A DNA stretch of 64,000 nt from positions 1-64,000 of the forward strand of contig JAFYWN010000030.1 of NCBI GenBank assembly GCA_017558005.1. The letters run 5' to 3'. The notes under the pieces are model-generated. The model was not told the DNA's origin. It searched no databases and was given only the letters and a program-made list of their open reading frames with translations. Positions 36,196-44,127 of the stretch are shown piece after piece (position 1 is the stretch's first letter; each line of letters starts with the position of its first letter). Made by a program: the position numbers and the translations under genes. The DNA is from Kiritimatiellia bacterium. GTDB lineage: Bacteria; Verrucomicrobiota; Kiritimatiellia; RFP12; DVOR01.

Positions 36196-36282
36196 TCCGC
36201 CCTCCAGCGTAGCTCCACTGCCGCAGTGGGCAGTGGCTACGATAAACGGGCCTCATCGGTGTGGCGGCGGCGCCCTTCTCTC
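36196..36282. repeat. Family-C repeat, partial copy 3
   Basis: It keeps ccactgccgcagtgggcagt, then ggctacgataaacgggcc, and the gcggcggcgcc end. The left part of the unit is missing. Confidence 0.65.
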
Positions 36283-36319
36283 CTCTCCCCCTGCCACCCC
36301 ATCTCCCAGCCAGGGGGGC

Positions 36320-36337
36320 GGGGAGCGCAGCATCCCC
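36320..36337. repeat. Family-E hairpin, inverted copy
   Basis: ggggagcgcagcatcccc is the reverse complement of the family-E core with one change. Confidence 0.55.
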
Positions 36338-36349
36338 GTCGTTTGTGTC

Positions 36350-36850
36350 GTTTACGGGCGTAAAAAGGACTGCGCGAAAAGTTCACTTTTTCAGAAATTT
36401 TAGCGATTTTTCGCCTGTTGAAAACTTTTTTGAGTTATCAACAAGTTATCAACAATGAGACTTTTTCGACGCAGCTTTTGAAACTTTTTTCGGCGAATGA
36501 GCAGATTTTTGAACGAAATGCCGAAGCACACAAAAAATGCACAACTCCTTTAGGGAAAAAGAGATAATGCAAAAATGAGGGACAATCAACTCCGCTACAG
36601 TGGCTTCGTTGCGAAAAATTGACCCCGAGGGAGGAGAAAAGTTATCAACAATTTACCCCTTTTTGAGGAAGATCTGCAGAAATTTTCGGTCAATATCGAC
36701 GAAATTGGGCTGCAATACTAGCGAAATTGGGGGGTCAATATCAGCGAAATTGAGCGTCAATTTTGCCGATATTCAGCGCCCATTTTTGCCCTTTTTTTGT
36801 TACATTTTAACCCTTTCTAAAATGACGATTTGACACATTAGAAAAGTTTT
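36350..36850. other. AT-rich region with DnaA-like boxes and iterons
   Basis: About 500 bp without a credible gene. Three TTATCAACA strings occur in the same orientation at 36435, 36446 and 36642; the first two are 11 bp apart, one helical turn. Three iterons of about 22 bp (core CGAAATTG, preceded by CAATA or similar) have GAAATTG at 36701, 36723 and 36746. TTATCAACA differs from the E. coli DnaA box TTATCCACA at one position. Boxes plus iterons plus AT-rich DNA resemble a replication origin. Genes to the left are read leftward and the nearest genes to the right rightward. No dnaA or dnaN is in the window, so this stays a hypothesis. Confidence 0.4.
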
Positions 36851-36851
36851 G

Positions 36852-36868
36852 TTACACTGTAAGTGTAA
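36852..36868. promoter_or_regulatory. Perfect 17-bp inverted repeat
   Basis: TTACACT-gta-AGTGTAA. It has the size and symmetry of a repressor operator and sits at the right edge of the AT-rich region, but no gene starts nearby. Confidence 0.4.
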
Positions 36869-37016
36869 GTAGAAATAAGACACATTTTCTCATATTTTCT
36901 ACCGATTGACAAGCTTTTTCCTGCAGTCCAAGGATACCCCTCGCGAAGTCCTTCCTGTCCCACCTCTTCACCACCTGCACGCCTGCCATCCGCTCTCTAG
37001 CGTGGTGCAAAACAAC

Positions 37017-37034
37017 GGGGACGCTGTGCTCCCC
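37017..37034. repeat. Family-E hairpin
   Basis: ggggacgctgtgctcccc, with the same flanks as the other copies (aacaac before, gctcccctcgcg after). Confidence 0.6.
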
Positions 37035-37117
37035 GCTCCCCTCGCGCCCACACCCCGCACGAAGCATCTCTCTCCCCTCGCACCCAGCCTTCTCCTCTCC
37101 CATAGACCCGCCGCCCG

Positions 37118-37412
37118 CCTTCATCACTCCGCGTCACCCTCACATATCTCACCGAAAGGTGAGGAGAAGCACGTCTCTCTCCAGAGTGTCACCAAACAAC
37201 AAGGAGAAGGATCTTCTCCATAGAAGGACCCCAGAGGAGTCTGCGGCGCAGCCGCTTATCTATCCCTCACCTATCTGAGCGGCAGGCCGTTGCCTGCCTT
37301 ATCTATCCAGAAGCGAGAGTGGCCATCGGAGATAGATGAGACGGGCAGCAGCCCGTCTATCAGATAGATTACGGATAGATTAAAGATAGATTATTTAGCC
37401 AGCCCGCACCCC
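37118..37412. repeat. 295-bp repeat, copy 1 (family D)
   Basis: This segment is nearly identical to 44177-44471. It starts cttcatcactccgcgtcacc, contains a short hairpin caccgaaaggtg and a second gcggcgcagccgc, and ends agcccgcaccccag. Its right half is the structured unit at 37258-37380. Just past it (37401-37502) a sequence repeats that lies to the left of the other copy (44128-44230), so the two loci share three blocks in a different order. Confidence 0.9.
37258..37380. ncRNA. Structured element, copy 1 (outer stem and three hairpins)
   Basis: The ends atctatccctcacctatctg and cagatagattacggatagat pair with three mismatches. Inside lie GGCAGGC-cgtt-GCCTGCC, then ATCTATC...GATAGAT, then GACGGGC-agca-GCCCGTC. 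I type this as ncRNA only because of the predicted fold; a non-autonomous mobile element is an equal possibility. No transcription evidence is available from sequence. Confidence 0.4.
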
Positions 37413-37556
37413 AGCCGCCATCCCATCACTCCACACTCCGCCATCAGCCTTCATCACTCCGCGTCACCCTCATGGGTCTCACCGAAAGGTGAGGAGAAGC
37501 ACCGCCATCCAGCCCCACCTCTTCGCCATCCACTCTCCAAAGTGATGCCAAACAAC

Positions 37557-37574
37557 GGGGACGCTGCGCTCCCC
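37557..37574. repeat. Family-E hairpin
   Basis: ggggacgctgcgctcccc, identical in the core to the copy at 22473. Confidence 0.6.
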
Positions 37575-37711
37575 GCCCCCCTCGCGCTCACCTCGGTGAT
37601 TCACCTCTACCTTCCCTCACACACCATCCCTCTCGCCCCACCTCGATGCCCCGCGAAGGCATGACCCTCGAGAGACCGCACCCCCGCCCCCCTCGTGGCG
37701 CCACTCTCCTT

Positions 37712-37850
37712 CTCAGGCGAGTCCGCAGGACGAGCACGGGGCAGCACGCCCCACTGCCGCAGTGGGCAGTGGCTACGACAAACGGGGCCTCGCGGGTGCA
37801 GCGGCGGAGCCCCTGCACAGGGGGTGTGGGGGCGGCGGTGCCCCACCCTT
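37712..37850. repeat. Family-C GC-rich repeat, copy 4
   Basis: Full-length copy of the 22.5-kb unit, with the palindrome cccactgccgcagtgggcag. It is preceded at 37651-37687 by ccgcgaaggcatg and ctcgagagaccgca, a string also found at 44070-44105. Confidence 0.75.
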
Positions 37851-38060
37851 CTCACCCACACTCTGGCCATCCACTCTCCAAAGTGGCTCCAAACAACGGG
37901 GACGCGGCGCACTCCTCGCGAAACCCGCCCCCTCGCACCACCCACACCTTCTCTGCTCGCTCCCCCCACCTCACTCTCCTCCCGCCCCCTTCGCGCGAGC
38001 TTGTCGCCTTGATTTTATCGCGTGAATGTTTCGTAGATTTACGTATTTCTCCATTATTTA

Positions 38061-38069
38061 TGGTATAAT
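38061..38069 (+). promoter_or_regulatory. Extended -10 promoter of exbB
   Basis: TGGTATAAT, 28 nt before the exbB ATG; the surrounding TTATGGTATAATGCTCG is the same as at the ATPase promoter (1768-1776, minus). AAAGGA lies 10 nt before the start codon. Confidence 0.65.
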
Positions 38070-38096
38070 GCTCGCTTTTGAAAGGATACAAAAGTT

Positions 38097-38768
38097 ATGA
38101 CGTTCTTTTTGATGTCGATTAGCGCTGCACAGATGACGTTGATTGAAGCATGGAATCATGGTGGTTGGCTAATGTGGGTATTGGCCGGGATGAGCGTGAT
38201 TGGTGCGACGTTCTGCCTTTATTTCTTGGCTACGTTGCGCGAACGCGCGGTGGTGCCCTTCCGTTTGCGTCGTGATTTGCCGGGTTATTTGCTTTTGGAC
38301 GACGTCTCGGATGCGCGCCGTCTGTGCGAAGACTCCCCCTCGCCCTTCTCTGCGGTGATGATTGCAACGCTTGATGCGGTGCGCAATGCGCCCAAGGCGA
38401 GCCCCGAATTGATCTCCAAGGTAGCCGAGAGCGAAGGCGCTCGTCAGTCGGACCTCATCCAGGGCCAGACTCAGTGGTTGCTCGAAATTGCGACCATTGC
38501 GCCGATGGTGGGTCTCTTGGGTACGGTTATTGGTATGCTTGGCGCCTTCGGTGCAGTGGCTTCCGATGTGGCGGCAGCGAAGCCGACGCTTTTGGCTGAA
38601 GGTGTTTCTCAGGCAATTATCACAACGATTTTCGGTCTTTTTGTGGCAATTCCTGCGATGATGATGTACGCCTTTTTCCGTCGTCGTGCAGCGAAGTTGG
38701 TCGCCGTCTTAGAGAGCACCTGTGCAGAGATGGTGGCGATCTTGAGCAGCAAGTACGCACAGGACTGA
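38097..38768 (+). CDS. exbB: MotA/TolQ/ExbB proton-channel protein
   Basis: The 223-aa inner-membrane protein has a first helix at ~22-45 (GGWLMWVLAGMSVIGATFC). A cytoplasmic loop follows, then two helices in the conserved segment EIATIAPMVGLLGTVIGMLGAF and AIITTIFGLFVAIPAMMMYAFF. That pattern is typical of ExbB/TolQ. With ExbD it would pass proton-motive force to an outer-membrane partner. No TonB, TolA or TolB is in the window, so ExbB versus TolQ is unresolved. The exbD ATG follows after 10 nt. Confidence 0.9.
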   Translation: MTFFLMSISAAQMTLIEAWNHGGWLMWVLAGMSVIGATFCLYFLATLRERAVVPFRLRRDLPGYLLLDDVSDARRLCEDSPSPFSAVMIATLDAVRNAPKASPELISKVAESEGARQSDLIQGQTQWLLEIATIAPMVGLLGTVIGMLGAFGAVASDVAAAKPTLLAEGVSQAIITTIFGLFVAIPAMMMYAFFRRRAAKLVAVLESTCAEMVAILSSKYAQD

Positions 38769-38778
38769 GGCTACTGCT

Positions 38779-39237
38779 ATGAATTTTCGTCGCAGACAAC
38801 CGGCCTTGCCGCAGTTTCAGATGACCGCGATGATGGACGTGGTCTTCTTGCTCCTGTGCTTCTTTGTGACCTCTTCCGTCTTCTCCCAGTGGGAATACGA
38901 AGTGGATTTGACGCTTCCGAGCGCGCAGTCGGGACACTCCTCTACGCGTTTGCCTGGTGAAATCATTTTGAACGTGGCGCAAGATGGTCGCGTTACCGTG
39001 AATGGTCGCGTGCTTCAGGGCGATGCGCTTGATCGCCTTTTGGGTCAAGTGGCGGGCTACTTGCCTGACCAACCCGTCATTGTGCGCGCAGATGCGGCCA
39101 CCTCCTATGCCGACTTCATGAAAGTGGTGGATGCTTGCCGTATGGCGGGCATTGCCAATATCTCTTTGGCCACCGCTCAAGGCGACTCGGAGGATGCCTC
39201 CACTGATGCTCCGCCCCCGCCGCCGGAGGCGCTGTAA
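38779..39237 (+). CDS. exbD: ExbD/TolR biopolymer transport protein
   Basis: The 152-aa product has one N-terminal helix (MMDVVFLLLCFFVTSSVF) with the functional Asp at residue 20. A periplasmic domain with VNGRVL and PVIVRADAATSYADFMKVVDACR follows, as in ExbD. The tail is Pro-rich (APPPPPEAL). The exbB stop TGA is part of the TGAGG that serves as Shine-Dalgarno. The stop overlaps the next ATG by one base (TAATG). Confidence 0.9.
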   Translation: MNFRRRQPALPQFQMTAMMDVVFLLLCFFVTSSVFSQWEYEVDLTLPSAQSGHSSTRLPGEIILNVAQDGRVTVNGRVLQGDALDRLLGQVAGYLPDQPVIVRADAATSYADFMKVVDACRMAGIANISLATAQGDSEDASTDAPPPPPEAL

Positions 39238-39530
39238 TGACAGGATGGCTCTTTGAAGCCCTGATGCTTTTGGCCTTTGGGTGCAGTTGGCCTGCCTCAA
39301 TCGCCAAATCGCTTCGGACACGGTTCGTGCGTGGGAAGTCGCCCGCCTTCATGATTATCGTCATCAGTGGCTATGCATGCGGGATTGTGCACAAATTGCT
39401 CAATCCGCCCACGGAACCTGGCATTGAACAGTATGTGCTCTGGCTCTATGTGATGGACCTGCTCTTAGTCTCCACAGATTTGACGCTTTATTTCCTTTTC
39501 CGTAAAAATGATGCGCCGCGGGTGGCGTAA
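39237..39530 (+). CDS. PQ-loop/SemiSWEET-like small membrane protein
   Basis: The 97-aa protein has three predicted helices: an N-terminal one, SPAFMIIVISGYACGIVHKLL, and YVLWLYVMDLLLVSTDLTLYFL. CSWPASIAKSLRTR stands where PQ-loop proteins carry the Pro-Gln turn. A three-helix unit of this size is what SemiSWEET transporters dimerise from. Substrate is unknown. Translational coupling to exbD (1-nt overlap) is clear. Confidence 0.62.
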   Translation: MTGWLFEALMLLAFGCSWPASIAKSLRTRFVRGKSPAFMIIVISGYACGIVHKLLNPPTEPGIEQYVLWLYVMDLLLVSTDLTLYFLFRKNDAPRVA

Positions 39531-39551
39531 CCGAAAGGGATTTTTCGGGAA

Positions 39552-40517
39552 ATGCTCCGCACACTGCTCTTAATTTTCGGGTTTGCAGGGGGATGGTTCT
39601 GCCCTTGGTTGGCGGCACTTAAGCCCTTAATGGCGGTCTTTTTGGCGTACATGCTCACGGTGGTCTTCCTGCGTATGCGCGTCTCTAAGGGGACCCTCAC
39701 GGCGCGCCATTGGCGTGTTTTGGCAGCCAATCTACTCCTGCCCATCCTCATTTGGCAGGGAATGCTCCTCTGTGGCGTACCCGAACGTTTTGCACAGGCC
39801 GCCTTCTTCACGGCGGTCACCCCCACAGCGGCGGCGGCGCCTGTGATTGTGAATCTGCTGGGCGGCAGCATCTCCTTTGCCACGGCGGGCTTTTTATTGA
39901 GTACGCTCTGCATGAGTGCGGCATTACCTCTGCTCATTCCACCGGTGTTACATCGACCCGTGTGGGGCGAACTGCCCGCAGCGCTCACGAATGGTTCGCT
40001 CTCCCTTTGGGAGACTTGCGGCACCTTTTTCACGTGGTTGGGCGAGCAACCTGCAGGATTGATTCTCGGGCGCGTCTTCTTTGTGACGCTGATGCCGATG
40101 GTGCTGGCGGTGATTTTGCGTCGGAAATTCGGCGAACGGGCACGCAATTGGGGCAACCAGCTCACGCCCTCCACGCTCTACGTGTGGGTGGGATTAGTGG
40201 CAATCATCGCCTCCTCTGCGGCACAAACCTTGGAAGGGCACACGGCAGGGTTTCCGCGTTCGGATGTGCTGTGGGTGGTGCTCATTGATATCTTGCTCTG
40301 CGTTTTCATGTTTGCCTTTGGCGCGCTCATTGGCGGTCGGACACACCTCCGCGAGTGTTCGCAACTGCTCGGGCAAAAAAACACCTCCTACACCACCTAT
40401 TTGGCCTTCGCCTGTGACGCGCCCTTTGCCGCCCTTGGCCCAGCCTTTTATGTCTTTTTCCACAACACGTGGAATGGTCTTCAGCTGATCTTCCACAAAG
40501 ACCAACCCAAGAACTAA
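39552..40517 (+). CDS. BASS-family (bile acid:sodium symporter-like) transporter
   Basis: The 321-aa protein has about nine or ten hydrophobic helices. It shows TPTAAAAPVIVNLLGG in the middle and GQKNTSYTTYLAFACD ... ALGPAFYVFFHNTWN near the end, the pattern of bacterial BASS/SBF-fold transporters. Most such bacterial proteins move organic acids other than bile acids, so the substrate is open. It follows the PQ-loop-like gene by 21 nt and precedes gatC by 38 nt. Confidence 0.72.
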   Translation: MLRTLLLIFGFAGGWFCPWLAALKPLMAVFLAYMLTVVFLRMRVSKGTLTARHWRVLAANLLLPILIWQGMLLCGVPERFAQAAFFTAVTPTAAAAPVIVNLLGGSISFATAGFLLSTLCMSAALPLLIPPVLHRPVWGELPAALTNGSLSLWETCGTFFTWLGEQPAGLILGRVFFVTLMPMVLAVILRRKFGERARNWGNQLTPSTLYVWVGLVAIIASSAAQTLEGHTAGFPRSDVLWVVLIDILLCVFMFAFGALIGGRTHLRECSQLLGQKNTSYTTYLAFACDAPFAALGPAFYVFFHNTWNGLQLIFHKDQPKN

Positions 40518-40525
40518 TTTCAATT

Positions 40526-40534
40526 TGTTATACT
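40526..40534 (+). promoter_or_regulatory. Possible extended -10 for gatCAB
   Basis: TGTTATACT in the BASS-gatC gap, 22 nt before the gatC ATG. The spacing is short and there is no -35, so read-through from upstream is equally likely. Confidence 0.35.
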
Positions 40535-40555
40535 TTTATCCTTAAGGAGTTGATT

Positions 40556-40837
40556 ATGGCGGGATTTGATATTGATCGTGTGGCGCACTTAGCGCGACTT
40601 GATTTGACTGATGAAGAACGGGCCACCTTTGGAGGTCAGCTCGAAACCATTGTGGCATACGTGGATCGTATCGCAGGATTGGACGTGGCGGGCGAAGCGG
40701 CCACATTGCACGGTCATAGCGTGAACAACATTTTTCGCGCCGACACCCCCGTGGATGGTTTGGAAACCGAGGTCGCTTTGCAGAATGCTCCGGCACGAAT
40801 TGAAGATGAAATCCGCATGCCGCGTATTGTGGAATAA
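40556..40837 (+). CDS. gatC: Asp/Glu-tRNA amidotransferase subunit C
   Basis: The 93-aa GatC stabilises the GatCAB complex that converts misacylated Glu-tRNA-Gln or Asp-tRNA-Asn to the amide form. Typical features are VAHLARLDLTDEE, IVAYVDRI, FRADTPVDGL and APARIEDEIRMPRIVE at the C-terminus. ATG 40556 has AAGGAG 7 nt upstream; the longer frame runs into the BASS gene. It is first of a gatC-gatA-gatB operon. Confidence 0.95.
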   Translation: MAGFDIDRVAHLARLDLTDEERATFGGQLETIVAYVDRIAGLDVAGEAATLHGHSVNNIFRADTPVDGLETEVALQNAPARIEDEIRMPRIVE

Positions 40838-40848
40838 GGAGTTTTAAG

Positions 40849-42294
40849 ATGGAATTGCACAAACTGACCATCACTGAAGCGCTCAAGGGCTTGCGCGAAG
40901 GCGTCTTTACCTCTGTTGAATTGACCCAGGCCCTCATCAACGTAATGGAGGCCTCCCAGGCTGATATTCACGCCTATGTCACAATTGATGCCGCAGGAGC
41001 ACTTGCCCAGGCCGCCGAATGCGATCAACGTCGCGCCGCAGGTGAAGATCTCCCCTTGCTCGGCGTGCCAATCGCAATTAAAGACAACATGAATGTGATT
41101 GGCCAACCCTGCACCGCCTCTTCGCGCATTTTGGAAGGTTATGTCGCACCCTATGATGCGACGGTTATCGCAAAGCTCCGCGCCGCGGGTGCCATCTTCC
41201 TCGGCCGCACAAACATGGACGAATTCGCCCTCGGCTCGACCACGCAGACGTCTGGCTTCGGCCCCACCGAGAACCCGGTGGCTCGCGGGTGCATCCCTGG
41301 CGGTTCGTCGGGTGGTAGCGCGGCGGCAGTGGGTGGCGACCTCGCCATCTGCGCATTGGGTTCTGATACCGGCGGCTCGATTCGTCAGCCCGCTTCGCAC
41401 TGCGGCATCGTGGGCGTGAAGCCAACGTATGGCCGCGTGTCGCGTTATGGCATTGTGGCATGCGCCTCGTCGCTTGACCAGGTGGGCCCCATGACGAAGA
41501 CGGTCGAAGACGCGGCAATCCTCATGAACGTCATCTCCGGTCGCGACCCCATGGATGCGACCAGCCTTGATGAAGCAGTGCCCGATTACACCACGGCATG
41601 GAAGGATGCCGACCCCGAACAGCCCCTCAAGGGCATGACCTTCGGTATCCCCACCGAATACTATGGTGAAGGCTTGGACCCCGAAGTGCGCGCCTTCACA
41701 GAGGCGGCAAAGGAACGCGTCATTGCGCTCGGCGGCACACTCAAAGAGGTCTCGCTCCCGCACTCGGAATACGGCATTCCCACCTACTACATCTGCATGA
41801 CGGCAGAAATTTCCGCCAACCTCGCCCGTTTTGATGGCGTGCGTTACGGTCAGCGCGTGCCCTGCGATGATGTGATTGAACAGTACAAGCGGACGCGTGC
41901 AGAGGGCTTTGGCGCAGAAGTGAAGCGTCGCGTATTGCTCGGCACCTTCGTGCTCTCCAGCGGTTACTATGATGCGTATTACAACCGCGCCCAGAAGGTG
42001 CGTACGTTGATTCGTCGCGACTTTGACCAGGCCTTCGCGGAATGTGATGCGTTGCTCTCGCCCGTCACCCCCGAACCCGCTTGGCCGCTTGGTGTCTATC
42101 AGGACGATCCGATTCGCAACTATCTTTCAGACGTGCTCACCGTGGGTGTCAACCTCGCGGGGTGTTGCGCAATCGCAATCCCTGCAGGCACCACGCAGGC
42201 AGGAAAGCCGGTCGGGATTCAGTTGATTGCACCGAACTTTGGAGAGATGACCCTCTTCAAGGCCGCTAAAGCCCTGGAATTGCCTCGCGCTTAA
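40849..42294 (+). CDS. gatA: Asp/Glu-tRNA amidotransferase subunit A
   Basis: GatA releases ammonia from glutamine. The 481-aa product has the amidase signature: Lys in IAIKDNMN, cis-Ser in CIPGGSSGGSAAAV, and the nucleophilic Ser in GSDTGGSIRQPA. It begins 11 nt after gatC with AAGGAG upstream and ends 14 nt before gatB. Confidence 0.97.
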   Translation: MELHKLTITEALKGLREGVFTSVELTQALINVMEASQADIHAYVTIDAAGALAQAAECDQRRAAGEDLPLLGVPIAIKDNMNVIGQPCTASSRILEGYVAPYDATVIAKLRAAGAIFLGRTNMDEFALGSTTQTSGFGPTENPVARGCIPGGSSGGSAAAVGGDLAICALGSDTGGSIRQPASHCGIVGVKPTYGRVSRYGIVACASSLDQVGPMTKTVEDAAILMNVISGRDPMDATSLDEAVPDYTTAWKDADPEQPLKGMTFGIPTEYYGEGLDPEVRAFTEAAKERVIALGGTLKEVSLPHSEYGIPTYYICMTAEISANLARFDGVRYGQRVPCDDVIEQYKRTRAEGFGAEVKRRVLLGTFVLSSGYYDAYYNRAQKVRTLIRRDFDQAFAECDALLSPVTPEPAWPLGVYQDDPIRNYLSDVLTVGVNLAGCCAIAIPAGTTQAGKPVGIQLIAPNFGEMTLFKAAKALELPRA

Positions 42295-42308
42295 GGAGAT
42301 TTTAAAAG

Positions 42309-43733
42309 ATGGAATACGAAGTCGTTATTGGGCTTGAAACCCACGTTCAATTAAAGACCACCACAAAGATGTTCTGCGGATGTAGCACGGCATTTGGCGC
42401 CAGCCCGAATGCGCACGTCTGCCCCGTCTGCTTGGGCTATCCAGGCGCATTGCCCGCGATGAACGAAGAGGCTATTCGCTATACGGTCATGGCAGGCTTA
42501 ATGCTCGGATGTAAAATCGCCGACTACGCAAAGTTTGACCGTAAGAATTACTTCTACCCCGACTCCTCTAAAAACTACCAGATTACGCAGTTGGACTACC
42601 CGCTCTGCTTAGGTGGTGGCGTGGAAATCACGGGCATGGATGGCGCCAAGAAGACCGTGCGCATTCACCACATCCACTTGGAAGAAGACGTGGGTAAACT
42701 CACCCACCGCCCTGGATGCTCGGGGGTGGACTTCAATCGCGCAGGTACGCCGCTCATGGAAATCGTCTCCGAACCCGATATGCGTTCTGCCGATGAAGCG
42801 ATCGCCTATTTGACCGCATTGCGTGAGATGATGATTTACGCTGGCGTTTCGGAGTGCAACCTCGAAGAGGGCAATATGCGCTCTGACGTGAACATCTCCA
42901 TCCGCCCGAAGGGTCAGGAAGCCTACGGCACGAAGATTGAAATCAAGAACATGAATACCTTCAGTGGCATTCATGCCGCACTCTTGTATGAAATCGAACG
43001 CCAAAAGGCGGCTTGCGATGCAGGCCAGGCGCTCCGTCAGGAAACGCGCCGTTGGGACACAGACGCAGGCGAAACCACGGTGATGCGTTCGAAGGAAAAC
43101 TCCGACGACTACCGTTACTTCCCCGAACCCGACTTGATGCCCATCGCCCTCTCCGCTGAGCAGGTCGCCGAGTGGGCCGCCGCCCTCCCTGAAGCCCCTG
43201 CAAAGCGTCGCGAACGCATGATTGCCGAATACGGAATTCCCGAGTATGACGCAGGCGTGCTCTCGGCAGACCGCGCACTCGCAGACTTCTTTGAAGCCGT
43301 GGCAAAGCGTTGCGGCAATGGCAAACTCGCCTCGAACTGGGTCATGGCAGAAGTGCTTGCGCTTACTGCAAAGTCTGGCATCGCCCTGAGCGAATCGCAG
43401 TTGACCGCTGAAGCACTCGGCGACTTACTGAAGTTGCTCGAAGGCAAGACCATTAATGGACCAACCGCAAAGGCGCTCCTACCCGAACTCTTCGAAAAGG
43501 GTGGCGACCCCGCAGCCATCGTGAAGGAACGTGGCCTCGGCCAGGTTTCTGACACAGGCGCCATTGAGGCATTTGTTGATGCAGTGCTTGAGGCAAATCC
43601 CAAGGTGGTCGCAGAAGTGAAGTCCGGCAAGGGTGCCGCGATTGGCTTCCTTGTGGGCCAGGTCATGAAGCAGTCCAAGGGTAAAGCAAGCCCGCAAATC
43701 GTGCAGGAACTCCTCCGCAAGAAGCTCGGCTAA
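42309..43733 (+). CDS. gatB: Asp/Glu-tRNA amidotransferase subunit B
   Basis: GatB phosphorylates and amidates the mischarged tRNA. The 474-aa product opens MEYEVVIGLETHVQLKT and carries the kinase-site residues CPVCLGYPGALP, FDRKNYFYPDSSKNYQITQ and EEGNMRSDVNISI. The C-terminal YqeY-like tail ends LRKKLG. Its stop is followed at once by a terminator, closing the operon. Confidence 0.97.
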   Translation: MEYEVVIGLETHVQLKTTTKMFCGCSTAFGASPNAHVCPVCLGYPGALPAMNEEAIRYTVMAGLMLGCKIADYAKFDRKNYFYPDSSKNYQITQLDYPLCLGGGVEITGMDGAKKTVRIHHIHLEEDVGKLTHRPGCSGVDFNRAGTPLMEIVSEPDMRSADEAIAYLTALREMMIYAGVSECNLEEGNMRSDVNISIRPKGQEAYGTKIEIKNMNTFSGIHAALLYEIERQKAACDAGQALRQETRRWDTDAGETTVMRSKENSDDYRYFPEPDLMPIALSAEQVAEWAAALPEAPAKRRERMIAEYGIPEYDAGVLSADRALADFFEAVAKRCGNGKLASNWVMAEVLALTAKSGIALSESQLTAEALGDLLKLLEGKTINGPTAKALLPELFEKGGDPAAIVKERGLGQVSDTGAIEAFVDAVLEANPKVVAEVKSGKGAAIGFLVGQVMKQSKGKASPQIVQELLRKKLG

Positions 43734-43756
43734 TCCCCGCCCCTCAAGAAACACAC

Positions 43757-43788
43757 AAAAAAGCGGTCACCTCGGTGGCCGCTTTTTT
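43757..43788 (+). terminator. Terminator of gatCAB
   Basis: AAAAAAGCGG-t-CACC-tc-GGTG-g-CCGCTTTTTT, a long stem with A and U runs, 24 nt after the gatB stop. Confidence 0.88.
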
Positions 43789-44127
43789 CACCCCCTCTTC
43801 CTCGCCCAGAACCCTCGCGAAGCCCTTCCAGCCCCTCTCCACCACCCGCACGCCAGAGAGACACCAAACGACGGGGACACCCCCGAACCCCTCGCACCGC
43901 CCCGCACGAAGCATCTCTCTTCCCTCTTCCACCGCCCTCTCACCTCGACGCCCCGCTTCTGCCTCTGTGACAGTCAAACCCTCGGCTGGTGAGGACTGTA
44001 GGAGGCTTTCAAGCCCACCTTCCATACGGCCGTGAACAGTTCAACCCATAAAGGTTCTGCGGCCTTCGTTCCGCGAAGGCATGGCCCTCGAGAGACCGCA
44101 CTCCCACAACCCCACAGCACCTCGCGT
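43789..44127. other. Intergenic repeat debris
   Basis: There is no gene. The DNA is C-rich on the plus strand and contains degenerate pieces of the family-E flank (caccaaacgacggggacac near 43861 and again at 44528) and the string ccgcgaaggcatggccctcg at 44070, shared with 37651. Confidence 0.55.

Noticed and set aside
36600-36833. 77-codon frame inside the AT-rich region
   Set aside because: Its sequence follows the iterons and boxes, and no protein features are seen; the DNA pattern explains it better.
37646-38068. 140-codon plus-strand frame before exbB
   Set aside because: It is Pro/Arg/Ser translation of repeat DNA and overlaps the exbB promoter.
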